Source: Thermodesulfovibrionales bacterium
GTDB taxonomy: Bacteria > Nitrospirota > Thermodesulfovibrionia > Thermodesulfovibrionales > UBA1546
Assembly (NCBI GenBank): GCA_919901705.1
Contig: CAKKPR010000033.1
Span: 1 to 5,606, forward strand
Length of the DNA: 5,606 nucleotides
Reading direction: 5' to 3'
Part shown: positions 1 to 5,520 of the stretch, piece by piece
How positions within the stretch are numbered: position 1 is the first letter of the stretch
Layout of the letters: each line of letters starts with the position of its first letter
Translations under genes and position numbers: made by a program
The notes under the pieces: model-generated
What the model was told of the DNA's origin: nothing
Databases searched by the model: none
What the model saw: the letters and a program-made list of their open reading frames with translations, nothing else

Positions 1-38
1 ATTGTAGGTGAATCTTCTACTACAAGGATATTTGGCAT
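1..38 (-). CDS. CheY-like response regulator, N-terminal fragment (runs off the window)
   Basis: Only the first 12 codons are present, reading MPNILVVEDSPT. This is the first beta strand and acidic pocket of a receiver domain: the hydrophobic strand ILVV is followed by the E-D pair that binds Mg2+ and then S-P-T. The phosphoacceptor Asp, the switch Thr/Ser and Lys, and any output domain lie outside the window. It could therefore be a single-domain CheY/PilH-like protein or the start of a larger regulator or hybrid kinase. The ATG lies 7 nt after the TAA of the GAF gene and has a full AGGAGGT 9 nt upstream, so the start is well supported. Its place at the end of a cheW-cheR-cheB run suggests that it receives phosphate from the CheA of this cluster. 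That is inference. Confidence 0.8.
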   Translation of the reverse strand, partial: MPNILVVEDSPT

Positions 39-45
39 TCTCCCC

Positions 46-867
46 TTACCTCCTCGGCTTTTCTTTCAGAAGATCGAGGAAACTCTGTATTGTAGTCAAT
101 TTCCTCTCTGACTGAGTGTATAGTCTTGAAGAAAAAATAGCAGTAGCAGCATGCCCCGCAAGCAGATTAAAAAGTTCATAGTCAATATTGGAAAATTTTT
201 CCTTTTGTGCCAGGAGTGAATAGATAGCAATAACGCCTATTACATGTTCCTTGATCTTTAGAGGGATTCCGACTATCGGCTCCTCTTCGGAACCATTACT
301 CCTGTTATGAATGTGCTCTGAAAAATAACTTTCCCCTTCCTTTGCAACGGTGCCTATAATGCCTTCTCCGAATTTAACCTTGGGGACATTTGCTATAGAC
401 ATGCCTTCTGTCGCAACAGGCACAAGCTCATTTGTCTTTTCTTCGATAAGAAGCACTGCAAACTTCTCAGCGCCTATAAGATTTATGACTATCTCGAGAA
501 CTATCCTGAGAACCTCATTAAAATCCAGAGTTGAATGCAGCTGGTAGCTTGCCACGTAAAGATTGGCAAGGTTGTTGTTCTCTTCTTCCACTTCTATATA
601 CTTTACTGCGAAATCCTTATTTTCCTCCTCGACCTGCCTGTATCTCTCCTTCAGGGAATTAAGTTCATCCACAGTTGTCTTTATCCTGTCTTCATAAAGC
701 TTTATCTTTGCTTCGTCACCAGAACGCTCTATGGCATCTTCGAGCTGAGCAAGTCTGAATCGCAATTTTTCATTCTCTTTGAGAAGTTCCTGCGTAAACT
801 CCTCCCCCTTCTTGAATATCTGCAGGAATTCATCAGCCTTCTTCGCAATATTTATTTCTCTTTCCAT
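46..867 (-). CDS. Coiled-coil plus GAF domain protein in a chemosensory operon
   Basis: The protein has 273 aa from the ATG at 867. Residues 1-105 are highly charged and heptad-like (for example KLRFRLAQLED and RYRQVEEENKDF), predicting a long coiled coil. Residues about 110-250 form a GAF domain. It begins with the usual amphipathic helix (LDFNEVLRIVLEIV) and continues through a strand with FAVLLIEE, the G-EGIIGTVA segment, a VGIPLKI strand, VIGVIAIYS and the final helix with LAGHAATAI. A short tail with LLKEKPRR follows. There is no transmembrane segment, signal peptide, histidine kinase, GGDEF or HD domain, so the protein is cytosolic and lacks a recognisable output. GAF domains bind small molecules or mediate dimerisation, and the ligand cannot be told from sequence. 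The ATG overlaps the cheB stop as TAATG, indicating translational coupling, and AGAGGA lies 8 nt upstream. A longer reading from a TTG at 897 is possible but has no ribosome binding site. Confidence 0.88.
   Translation of the reverse strand: MEREINIAKKADEFLQIFKKGEEFTQELLKENEKLRFRLAQLEDAIERSGDEAKIKLYEDRIKTTVDELNSLKERYRQVEEENKDFAVKYIEVEEENNNLANLYVASYQLHSTLDFNEVLRIVLEIVINLIGAEKFAVLLIEEKTNELVPVATEGMSIANVPKVKFGEGIIGTVAKEGESYFSEHIHNRSNGSEEEPIVGIPLKIKEHVIGVIAIYSLLAQKEKFSNIDYELFNLLAGHAATAIFSSRLYTQSERKLTTIQSFLDLLKEKPRR
48..54 (-). promoter_or_regulatory. Strong Shine-Dalgarno site of the response regulator gene
   Basis: AGGAGGT on the minus strand is a full match to the anti-Shine-Dalgarno core. It lies 9 nt before the ATG at 38 and is embedded in the last Arg-Arg codons and stop of the GAF gene. 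It is the strongest ribosome binding site in the window. This suggests that the response regulator is translated at a higher rate than its upstream neighbours, as expected for a diffusible output protein. Confidence 0.8.
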
Positions 868-1952
868 TAACCCTGTCCTCTCGGTTTCGAGTCGCAACGA
901 CTTTTAACAATTCTTATCAATTCTGAAGACACCTCAGGGAGAGGAAGCACGCTGTCCACCGCCCCTGTATTTATAACCTCAGCCGGCATGCCAAAAACCA
1001 CTGCAGTTTCTTCCGACTCAGCTATAGTATAACCGCCTCTTGATTTAATTTCCAGTATTCCTTTTTTTCCGTCATTCCCCATCCCCGTAAGAACAACTCC
1101 CATGGTCTTACTGCCATAATGCTCTGCCGCAGATGTCATCATGATATCAACCGAAGGCACATACTTATCCTCAAACGTCGCCTCTCTGAGCAGTATATGA
1201 CTTTTCTGCCCTTTCTTCCTTAGAGTCATGTGTAAACCGCCAGGGCATATAAATACCTTGCCTGGTTCCACGACGTCCCCATTTTCTGCCTCTTTTATCT
1301 TTATCTCTGAAAGCTTATCAAGCCTTTCAGCAAGTGGGCCCGTAAAACCCTTCGGCATATGCTGGCTTATCAAAACCGCAGCAGAAAAATCATGCGGAAG
1401 CCGTGTAAGAATTATCTGGAGCGCTGCAGGGCCTCCTGTTGATGTACCTATGGCCACAACATCTATTTCGCCTATCGAAGTTTCTGATGCAGCTGTGACC
1501 CCGGTTTCAACGTTCAGGAGTTTAAGATTTCTACTTAATTTATCCATGTTGAGGTTCTTGACGCCTCTTACTTTATTCAGAAGGTCTTTTTCTATCCCAC
1601 GCAGTTCTGCGGACGCCCTTTGCGTAGGTTTTGCAATAAAATCAACAGCGCCTAATTCAAGAGCCTTGAACACCGTCTTTGTATCAGAATAAGAGCTAAC
1701 CATTATCACAGGCGTAGGCTTCTCCTTCATAAGCCATCTTAAGAAACTGAAGCCATCCATCTCGGGCATCTCAAAATCAAGCGTAATCAGGTCAGGCCTG
1801 AGTCTCAGGGTCTTTGCCATGGCATCTATACCGTCAGAAGCTATTCCTATGACTTCAATGTTCTTGTCCGTTTCAAGCATCTTCTTTATTGTCTGCCTGC
1901 TATAGGCAGAATCGTCAACAACAAGAACTTTTATTCTTGAACCAAGAGTCAT
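867..1952 (-). CDS. cheB: Chemotaxis response regulator protein-glutamate methylesterase / glutamine deamidase CheB
   Basis: CheB removes methyl groups from receptor glutamates and deamidates glutamines, countering CheR, and is activated by phosphate from CheA. The 361-aa length is typical. The receiver domain covers about residues 6-125: D13-D14 form the acidic pair, D59 in LDFEMPEMDG is the expected phosphoacceptor, S86 is the switch residue, and K108 in the FIAKP motif is the conserved lysine. A variable linker (about 126-160) leads to the methylesterase domain (about 163-350). Its catalytic triad can be read directly: S171 in IGTSTGGP, H198 in ISQHMPKGFT and D294 in LTGMGNDG. The serine motif has Thr where Ala is more usual (GASTGG), a mild change. 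All key residues are present, so the enzyme should be active. The ATG is 3 nt after the cheR stop, with AAGGA 6 nt upstream. The stop overlaps the next gene by 1 nt. Confidence 0.97.
   Translation of the reverse strand: MTLGSRIKVLVVDDSAYSRQTIKKMLETDKNIEVIGIASDGIDAMAKTLRLRPDLITLDFEMPEMDGFSFLRWLMKEKPTPVIMVSSYSDTKTVFKALELGAVDFIAKPTQRASAELRGIEKDLLNKVRGVKNLNMDKLSRNLKLLNVETGVTAASETSIGEIDVVAIGTSTGGPAALQIILTRLPHDFSAAVLISQHMPKGFTGPLAERLDKLSEIKIKEAENGDVVEPGKVFICPGGLHMTLRKKGQKSHILLREATFEDKYVPSVDIMMTSAAEHYGSKTMGVVLTGMGNDGKKGILEIKSRGGYTIAESEETAVVFGMPAEVINTGAVDSVLPLPEVSSELIRIVKSRCDSKPRGQG
876..881 (-). promoter_or_regulatory. Shine-Dalgarno site that fixes the GAF gene start
   Basis: AGAGGA on the minus strand is 8 nt before the ATG at 867 and lies within the last codons of cheB. 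The alternative upstream TTG at 897 is preceded by an AT-rich stretch without any purine-rich site. This favours the ATG start and the 1-nt stop/start overlap with cheB. Confidence 0.6.
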
Positions 1953-1955
1953 AAT

Positions 1956-2861
1956 TTATCCTTTGTTCCCCCAGACCATTCTAACAAGGCTGTCATGAGA
2001 CATCGTCATTGAAAGCTTTGGAGGTTTTTGATATACCATGTCATGCTTAAAGTGTTTGAGAGTAAAGGCAGTTGAGATATTCATCAATGATTCTGCATGC
2101 CCCAGCAGAAGATACCCGCCGTCTACCAGTCTGTCGTGGAAACTCTTAATAACTTTTTTCCTGGCTTCATGGTCAAAATATATCAAGACATTCCTGCACA
2201 ATATCACATCCATATTACCCACAAACTTGATCTTGAACGGGTCAAGAAGATTAAGACAGCTGAAATTCACAAGCTGCTTTACATTGTCATTTATTTTGTA
2301 CAAACTGTTCTCTTGCGTAAAATATTTTTCTACAAAATGTTCTTCCGTAGTCCTGAATGAATTCTTCCTGTATATGCCCCGCCTTGCATTCTGCAGCACC
2401 CTTTGATTTATATCGCTGCCGAGTATCTCGACGTCCCATCCAAAAAAATGGCCCTGCTCCAGGATCAGCATTGCAATAGTATAAGGCTCCTCTCCTGTAG
2501 AGCAGCCTGCACACCATATCCTTATCTTCCTCGTATCCCTGTTTGTATTTTTAAGCTCGGGCAGTATCTCTTCGCTTAGAGTCTTTAATTGACTCATCTC
2601 CCTGAAAAAATAAGTCTCATTAACAGTGAGGACGTCAACAATAAACAAAAATTCTTCATCTCTTTTTTTGTCATATAACAAAAGCCTGTAATAATCCCTG
2701 AAGTCGTTAAGGAGAAGGGTTTTTACTCTTTTTGACAGCCTTCTCTCCAAAAGATATTTTGAGCCGTCATCAAAATATATACCGCAGTAATCCCTTATCA
2801 GGTCCCGGAGAAGCCTGAACACATCATCCGATAACGGGAGTGTTTCTTCTCTCTCAAGCAT
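1956..2861 (-). CDS. cheR: Chemoreceptor glutamate methyltransferase CheR
   Basis: CheR transfers methyl groups from S-adenosylmethionine to receptor glutamates during adaptation. The 301 aa are close to the family norm of about 270-290. Residues about 12-70 form the helical N-terminal domain (LIRDYCGIYF and YLLERRLSKRV are typical). The signature TVNETYFFRE is at about 79-88. The SAM-binding loop is WCAGCSTGEEPYTIA (116-130), followed by the acidic strand end LGSDIN (147-152), the beta-subdomain (about 163-200) and CRNVLIYFD (222-230). The C-terminus carries GGYLLLGHAESL and then a short extra tail (about 280-301). No TPR extension is present. The start overlaps the end of the HEAT gene by 8 nt and GAGG lies 9 nt upstream, so translation is probably coupled. 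Together with cheB directly downstream, it provides the methylation arm of the pathway. Confidence 0.97.
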   Translation of the reverse strand: MLEREETLPLSDDVFRLLRDLIRDYCGIYFDDGSKYLLERRLSKRVKTLLLNDFRDYYRLLLYDKKRDEEFLFIVDVLTVNETYFFREMSQLKTLSEEILPELKNTNRDTRKIRIWCAGCSTGEEPYTIAMLILEQGHFFGWDVEILGSDINQRVLQNARRGIYRKNSFRTTEEHFVEKYFTQENSLYKINDNVKQLVNFSCLNLLDPFKIKFVGNMDVILCRNVLIYFDHEARKKVIKSFHDRLVDGGYLLLGHAESLMNISTAFTLKHFKHDMVYQKPPKLSMTMSHDSLVRMVWGNKG

Positions 2862-4845
2862 CGAGACTTTCCTCTATGGCTTTTTTCACAATAGGGTCTT
2901 CCTCTTTATCCATCAGTCTCTCGAGTTCAATCTTCACCTTCCCGCCTAATCCGCCTGAGGCGGACATCCTCATGCCAAGGACTTCAACAGCTGCCATCCT
3001 TGTAGCCCAATCACTGTCTTTCAGGCAAGGCAAAAGATTATCCTCTATGTCTTCAAATGGCGCAAGCGCTTTTATGGCAGTCCTTTTTATCTCTTTATCC
3101 TGTGAAGAAAGCATCTTTACCAGTGCATTCCTGGCGCCTTCGCCGCCTATCCTGCTCAAGGCCTCTATAGTAGCGGTTATAACAAAGCCGTTTGTATCCG
3201 AAAGCAATCCGATAATTTGTCCTGCTGTATTTCTATCGCCCAACTCACCGAGCGCCTTTACCGCCGCCACCCTGACTGCATCATCAGGGTCAGCAAGCAA
3301 AAGGATCAAAGATTCTGATACCCTTTTTCCTTTAATCTTGCCGAGGCTCAACGCAGCAGAGGCCCTGATATCAGGGATTTCATCCGTAAGCGCAAGGGTC
3401 AGATATTTTACAGACTCCTCCGCTTTAATCATGGACAGCGCCTTAACTACGGCATTTCTTACATTGACGTCATCATCCTTTAGTGCAAAGCCAAGGGCCT
3501 GCACTGCCTCAACAGCCCCTATCTCACCAAGCAATAGTACAGAGTTTTTTCTGAGAAGAGGGTTTCTGTCACTGAGTGTTCTGATAAACTCATCAAGCGT
3601 AAGGCCTGACTTGAGGGCGGCAAGGGCGGTAACCGCAGCCTCTTGCACATCTTCGTAGACATCGGACAGGAGATTTTTAAGTGGCTTTATGGCCCTCACA
3701 TCGCCTATATTGGCGATGGCGAGCGCTGCAAGTGTTCTCACGTGGCCGTCATCATCTGCCATCAGTTCTTCGAACAGGTCATAGAAAAGGGGCGATGCAA
3801 TCTCACCGGCAACGCCGCATATGAACCGTCTCTGGTAAGGGCTTACTGTATCGAACAATGGTAAAATAACCCCGGGCTTCTCCTTCCCTATGAAGACCAA
3901 GGCCCTCTTCACATCCTCTGCCAAATCCTCTTCCAGAGAGAGTTCCAGCAAAGGAGCAAGCGCCCTTTCATCTTTCATAAGGCCGAGCAAAAGTATCGCG
4001 GAAATCCTTACATCAGGCTTATTGCTCCACGCATGAGATACAAGGACGTCGATAGCGCGCTCTCCGAAGAACTTTTTTATCTCCCCTGCAATAAGTTCTT
4101 CTTGGACCCCTCTGTGATAAAAATTCTTTATTGTCTTGACTGTCTCTTCCTGTATCGTCTTTGTCGCATCTTCAAGAAGCGGAACTATATGTTTAAGTGT
4201 CTCCGGCGCTGAGAATCTGCTGAGCGCCCTGAGCACAGGTTCTCTGAGAGTCTTTACAGAAAGTGTTTTAATAAGTGATGGGATAGCCCTGCTGTCACCT
4301 ATCCGCCCCAGTGCATCAGCAGCAGGATATGCAGTCCACAGGTCACCGCTTTCGAGTATCTCTATAAGTGCGTTTACAACAGCAGGCTCTCCAATCTTTC
4401 CCAGGTGTTCAACAGCAGAGGCCCTGACGTTATCATCCTCATCCTTAAGCGCCTCGAGCATTAACGGCAGTGACTTCTTATCCCTGAATTCTCCAAGCAC
4501 ATCTATTATGAATTTCCTTACATCACGGTTCTCTGTATTAAACGCCTCGATTAAAAAAGATGTGACCTTCTTATCCAGCTTTATGAGTGTTTCTATCGCC
4601 GAATTTCTTGCGCCTGCATTATCATCAATATAAAGAAGCTTTATCAGTCCGCTGATATATGCCTCGATCGGATATTCCTCAAGAATGATATCGACCGCAG
4701 TTTTTCTAACCCTCCAGCTGACATCCTGCATCGCCTTAAGAAGCAGCGCTATAGAGGCCTCCGAAGGGTTGCCCCTTATTTTTTCAACGGCTTCTCTTCG
4801 TACTTCTACATCTTTATTATCAAGCAGTTTTTCCAGTGTTTGCAT
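2854..4845 (-). CDS. Large HEAT-repeat protein (scaffold) between cheW and cheR
   Basis: This 663-aa protein is built almost entirely of about 30-residue helical hairpins of the HEAT / PBS-lyase-like type, roughly twenty of them. The repeat core V-R-x-x-A-(A/V)-x-x-L-G-x-(I/L)-G recurs, for example at about 139-152 (NVRASAVEHLGKIG), 368-381, 459-473, 491-504 and 523-536. There is no enzyme motif, signal peptide or membrane segment, so a cytosolic protein-binding superhelix is the best reading. Repeats near 310-360 are more divergent. Residues 628-636 (SASGGLGGK) break the repeat pattern near the C-terminus and are encoded by a palindromic DNA repeat. The name phycobilisome lyase would be misleading, because only the fold is shared. 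GGGGAG lies 4 nt before the ATG, and the gene starts 9 nt after the cheW stop. From its position I infer a partner in the CheW/CheA/receptor/CheR assembly. The partner itself is unknown. Confidence 0.93.
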   Translation of the reverse strand: MQTLEKLLDNKDVEVRREAVEKIRGNPSEASIALLLKAMQDVSWRVRKTAVDIILEEYPIEAYISGLIKLLYIDDNAGARNSAIETLIKLDKKVTSFLIEAFNTENRDVRKFIIDVLGEFRDKKSLPLMLEALKDEDDNVRASAVEHLGKIGEPAVVNALIEILESGDLWTAYPAADALGRIGDSRAIPSLIKTLSVKTLREPVLRALSRFSAPETLKHIVPLLEDATKTIQEETVKTIKNFYHRGVQEELIAGEIKKFFGERAIDVLVSHAWSNKPDVRISAILLLGLMKDERALAPLLELSLEEDLAEDVKRALVFIGKEKPGVILPLFDTVSPYQRRFICGVAGEIASPLFYDLFEELMADDDGHVRTLAALAIANIGDVRAIKPLKNLLSDVYEDVQEAAVTALAALKSGLTLDEFIRTLSDRNPLLRKNSVLLLGEIGAVEAVQALGFALKDDDVNVRNAVVKALSMIKAEESVKYLTLALTDEIPDIRASAALSLGKIKGKRVSESLILLLADPDDAVRVAAVKALGELGDRNTAGQIIGLLSDTNGFVITATIEALSRIGGEGARNALVKMLSSQDKEIKRTAIKALAPFEDIEDNLLPCLKDSDWATRMAAVEVLGMRMSASGGLGGKVKIELERLMDKEEDPIVKKAIEESLDA
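2950..2964. repeat. Palindromic repeat inside the HEAT gene
   Basis: TCCGCCTGAGGCGGA is a perfect palindrome with 6-bp arms and a 3-nt centre. On the plus strand it is preceded by a partial direct copy (CCCGCC TAA). On the minus strand it is read in frame as S628-A-S-G-G632 of the HEAT protein, followed by L-G-G-K. Gly/Ser residues are out of character with the surrounding repeat helices. I infer a dispersed palindromic repeat inserted in a loop. Palindromes of this type are common in some bacterial genomes, but I cannot count copies here. Confidence 0.6.
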
Positions 4846-4854
4846 CTTTCTCCC

Positions 4855-5358
4855 CTATAAGTTCAGAGAGCCTTCTCTCTTCGGTCCGCTCCCAGGCGGA
4901 TTCTCCGAGGAGAACGAGTCCGACGAGTCGGAAAGGATTATCTTCTCTTCTGAGGTAAGCAGCTTATCAAGGTTCAGGAGTATTATTATTTTGTCTTCTT
5001 TCTTGCCAAGCCCCGTAAGGTATTCTGTCTTTAAACCCCTGAATATGGACGGCGGAGCAGTTATGTCTTCCGGCTTCAGTGAGATTATCTCATCTATCTC
5101 ATCCACCAGAAGGGCTATATTCCCGCCTTCACACCGCACAGTTATCATACGCCCTTTTTTTGCAGGTGTATGAACGCCGAAACGCAGCCTGAGGTCCAGC
5201 AGCGGTATCACCTCGCCCCTGACATTTATGACGCCTGAAAGAAAATCAGGAAGTTCAGGGAGAGAATAAATCTTCTGTGATTTCAGTATCTCGACAACCC
5301 TGTCGATACCAACACCGAAATTTTCGTCACCTATACTGAAAACAGCAAACTTTTCCAT
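4855..5358 (-). CDS. cheW: CheW-like chemotaxis adaptor protein with an extra Ser-rich C-terminal tail
   Basis: CheW links the histidine kinase CheA to chemoreceptors on the cytoplasmic side of the array and has no enzymatic activity. The 167-aa protein shows the CheW domain at about residues 2-138. It has the opening strand FAVFSIGDENFGVGI and then VVEIL (20-25), the hallmark GVINVRGEVIPLLDLR (42-57) with the conserved Asn-x-Arg-Gly turn, IALLVDEIDEII (81-92) and the closing IIILLNLDKLL (124-134). The domain ends near residue 138. The remaining residues (about 143-158) are low-complexity Ser/Asp/Pro/Gly encoded by three palindromic DNA repeats, and this tail is not a usual part of CheW. The start has GAGGG 5 nt upstream. 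The gene is separated from the previous one by an AT-rich region and a repeat element, so it may be the first gene of its own transcript. I am confident in the family. Whether it is the main CheW or an extra paralogue cannot be told. Confidence 0.94.
   Translation of the reverse strand: MEKFAVFSIGDENFGVGIDRVVEILKSQKIYSLPELPDFLSGVINVRGEVIPLLDLRLRFGVHTPAKKGRMITVRCEGGNIALLVDEIDEIISLKPEDITAPPSIFRGLKTEYLTGLGKKEDKIIILLNLDKLLTSEEKIILSDSSDSFSSENPPGSGPKREGSLNL
4885..4932. repeat. Array of three adjacent palindromes in the 3' end of cheW
   Basis: Three palindromes lie almost back to back. The first is TCCGC-tcccag-GCGGA (4885-4900). The second is TTCTCC-GA-GGAGAA (4901-4914). The third, after a 4-nt spacer, is TCCGAC-GA-GTCGGA (4919-4932). 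The last two have 6-bp perfect arms around the same GA centre. Total length is 48 nt, exactly 16 codons. On the minus strand the array is read through as residues 143-158 of CheW, giving a Ser-rich, Pro/Gly-containing tail. The arms resemble the palindromes in the HEAT gene and part of the intergenic element. I infer one family of dispersed palindromic repeats that inserted at the gene end. Confidence 0.7.
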
Positions 5359-5376
5359 CTATCCCTCTTTTAAAAA

Positions 5377-5405
5377 AAATTAAAAATTCAAAACTCAAAA
5401 TTCAA
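5377..5405 (-). promoter_or_regulatory. Weak candidate promoter upstream of cheW
   Basis: On the minus strand TTGAAT (5400-5405) and TAATTT (5377-5382) are separated by 17 nt, the usual sigma-70 spacing, and would start a transcript with a short leader before the cheW Shine-Dalgarno site. Each box matches its consensus only partly. The whole stretch is T/A-rich, where such matches arise by chance. The position is sensible because a repeat element lies just upstream and the gene behind it begins a tightly packed run. Confidence 0.2.
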
Positions 5406-5407
5406 AT
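5387..5407. repeat. Three tandem AT-rich 7-nt units
   Basis: TTCAAAA, CTCAAAA and TTCAAAT follow each other without spacing between cheW and the intergenic element. The tract continues toward cheW as more A/T-rich sequence, including an eight-A run at 5372-5379. It may be a slippage-prone spacer that contributes promoter bending, or simply the AT-rich flank of the element. No function is shown by the sequence. Confidence 0.5.
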
Positions 5408-5415
5408 TGCGTACT

Positions 5416-5514
5416 GTCATTCCTGCGGAAGCAGGAATCCAGAAAACAAAAAACTGGATTCCGCATCTCGAAGCGAGTCTTCGCGTAGAGTCGCTCCGAC
5501 AAGTGCGGAATGAC
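5416..5514. mobile_element. MITE-like 99-bp inverted-repeat element upstream of cheW
   Basis: The ends are 8-bp inverted repeats, GTCATTCC (5416-5423) and GGAATGAC (5507-5514). Inside are nested perfect hairpins: TTCCTGC-ggaa-GCAGGAA (5420-5437), GGAATCCAG paired with CTGGATTCC across an 11-nt A-rich loop (5434-5462), and ATTCCGCA paired with TGCGGAAT (5458-5511). The last encloses smaller palindromes, CTCG-aag-CGAG and GTCG-ctc-CGAC. The sequence type GTCATTCC-TGCG...GCAGGAATCCAG is a widespread intergenic repeat in bacteria, and its translation gives the familiar spurious peptide WIPASAGMT. No transposase is encoded, and no clear target-site duplication is visible (flanks ..GTACT and GAAAA..). 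A non-autonomous element or a structured RNA repeat are both possible. It separates the upstream gene from cheW and may weaken read-through, but it lacks the T-run of a Rho-independent terminator. Confidence 0.7.
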
Positions 5515-5520
5515 GAAAAT

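Noticed and set aside
868..897. N-terminal extension of the GAF protein by 10 residues from a TTG at 897
   Set aside because: TTG is a weaker start, has no Shine-Dalgarno sequence upstream and would give a 31-nt overlap with cheB. The ATG at 867 has AGAGGA 8 nt upstream and the classic TAATG overlap.
2287..2517. A 76-codon minus-strand frame inside cheR
   Set aside because: It lies fully within the conserved SAM-binding region of cheR in another frame and has no family resemblance, so it is a shadow.
2840..3658. A 272-codon plus-strand reading frame opposite the HEAT gene
   Set aside because: It is antisense to a clear repeat protein, rich in Ser, Ala and Phe as expected from reverse reading of Leu/Ala/Glu/Asp codons, and shows no domain. 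The same applies to the other plus-strand frames over cheB, cheR, cheW and the GAF gene.
2854..4845. Phycobilisome lyase (CpcE/CpcF-type) function for the HEAT protein
   Set aside because: Only the generic HEAT fold is shared. The chemotaxis context and the lack of any phycobiliprotein genes make a chromophore lyase role unlikely.
5416..5462. Rho-independent terminator for the upstream gene
   Set aside because: Strong hairpins are present, but no T-run directly follows them in the minus-strand transcript. The nearest T-rich tract is some 20 nt further on and is interrupted, so I treat the hairpins as part of the repeat element.
5416..5514. CRISPR array or riboswitch in the intergenic region before cheW
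   Set aside because: There are no evenly spaced direct repeats with unique spacers. The structure is symmetric inverted repeats of a common dispersed type rather than a recognisable aptamer.
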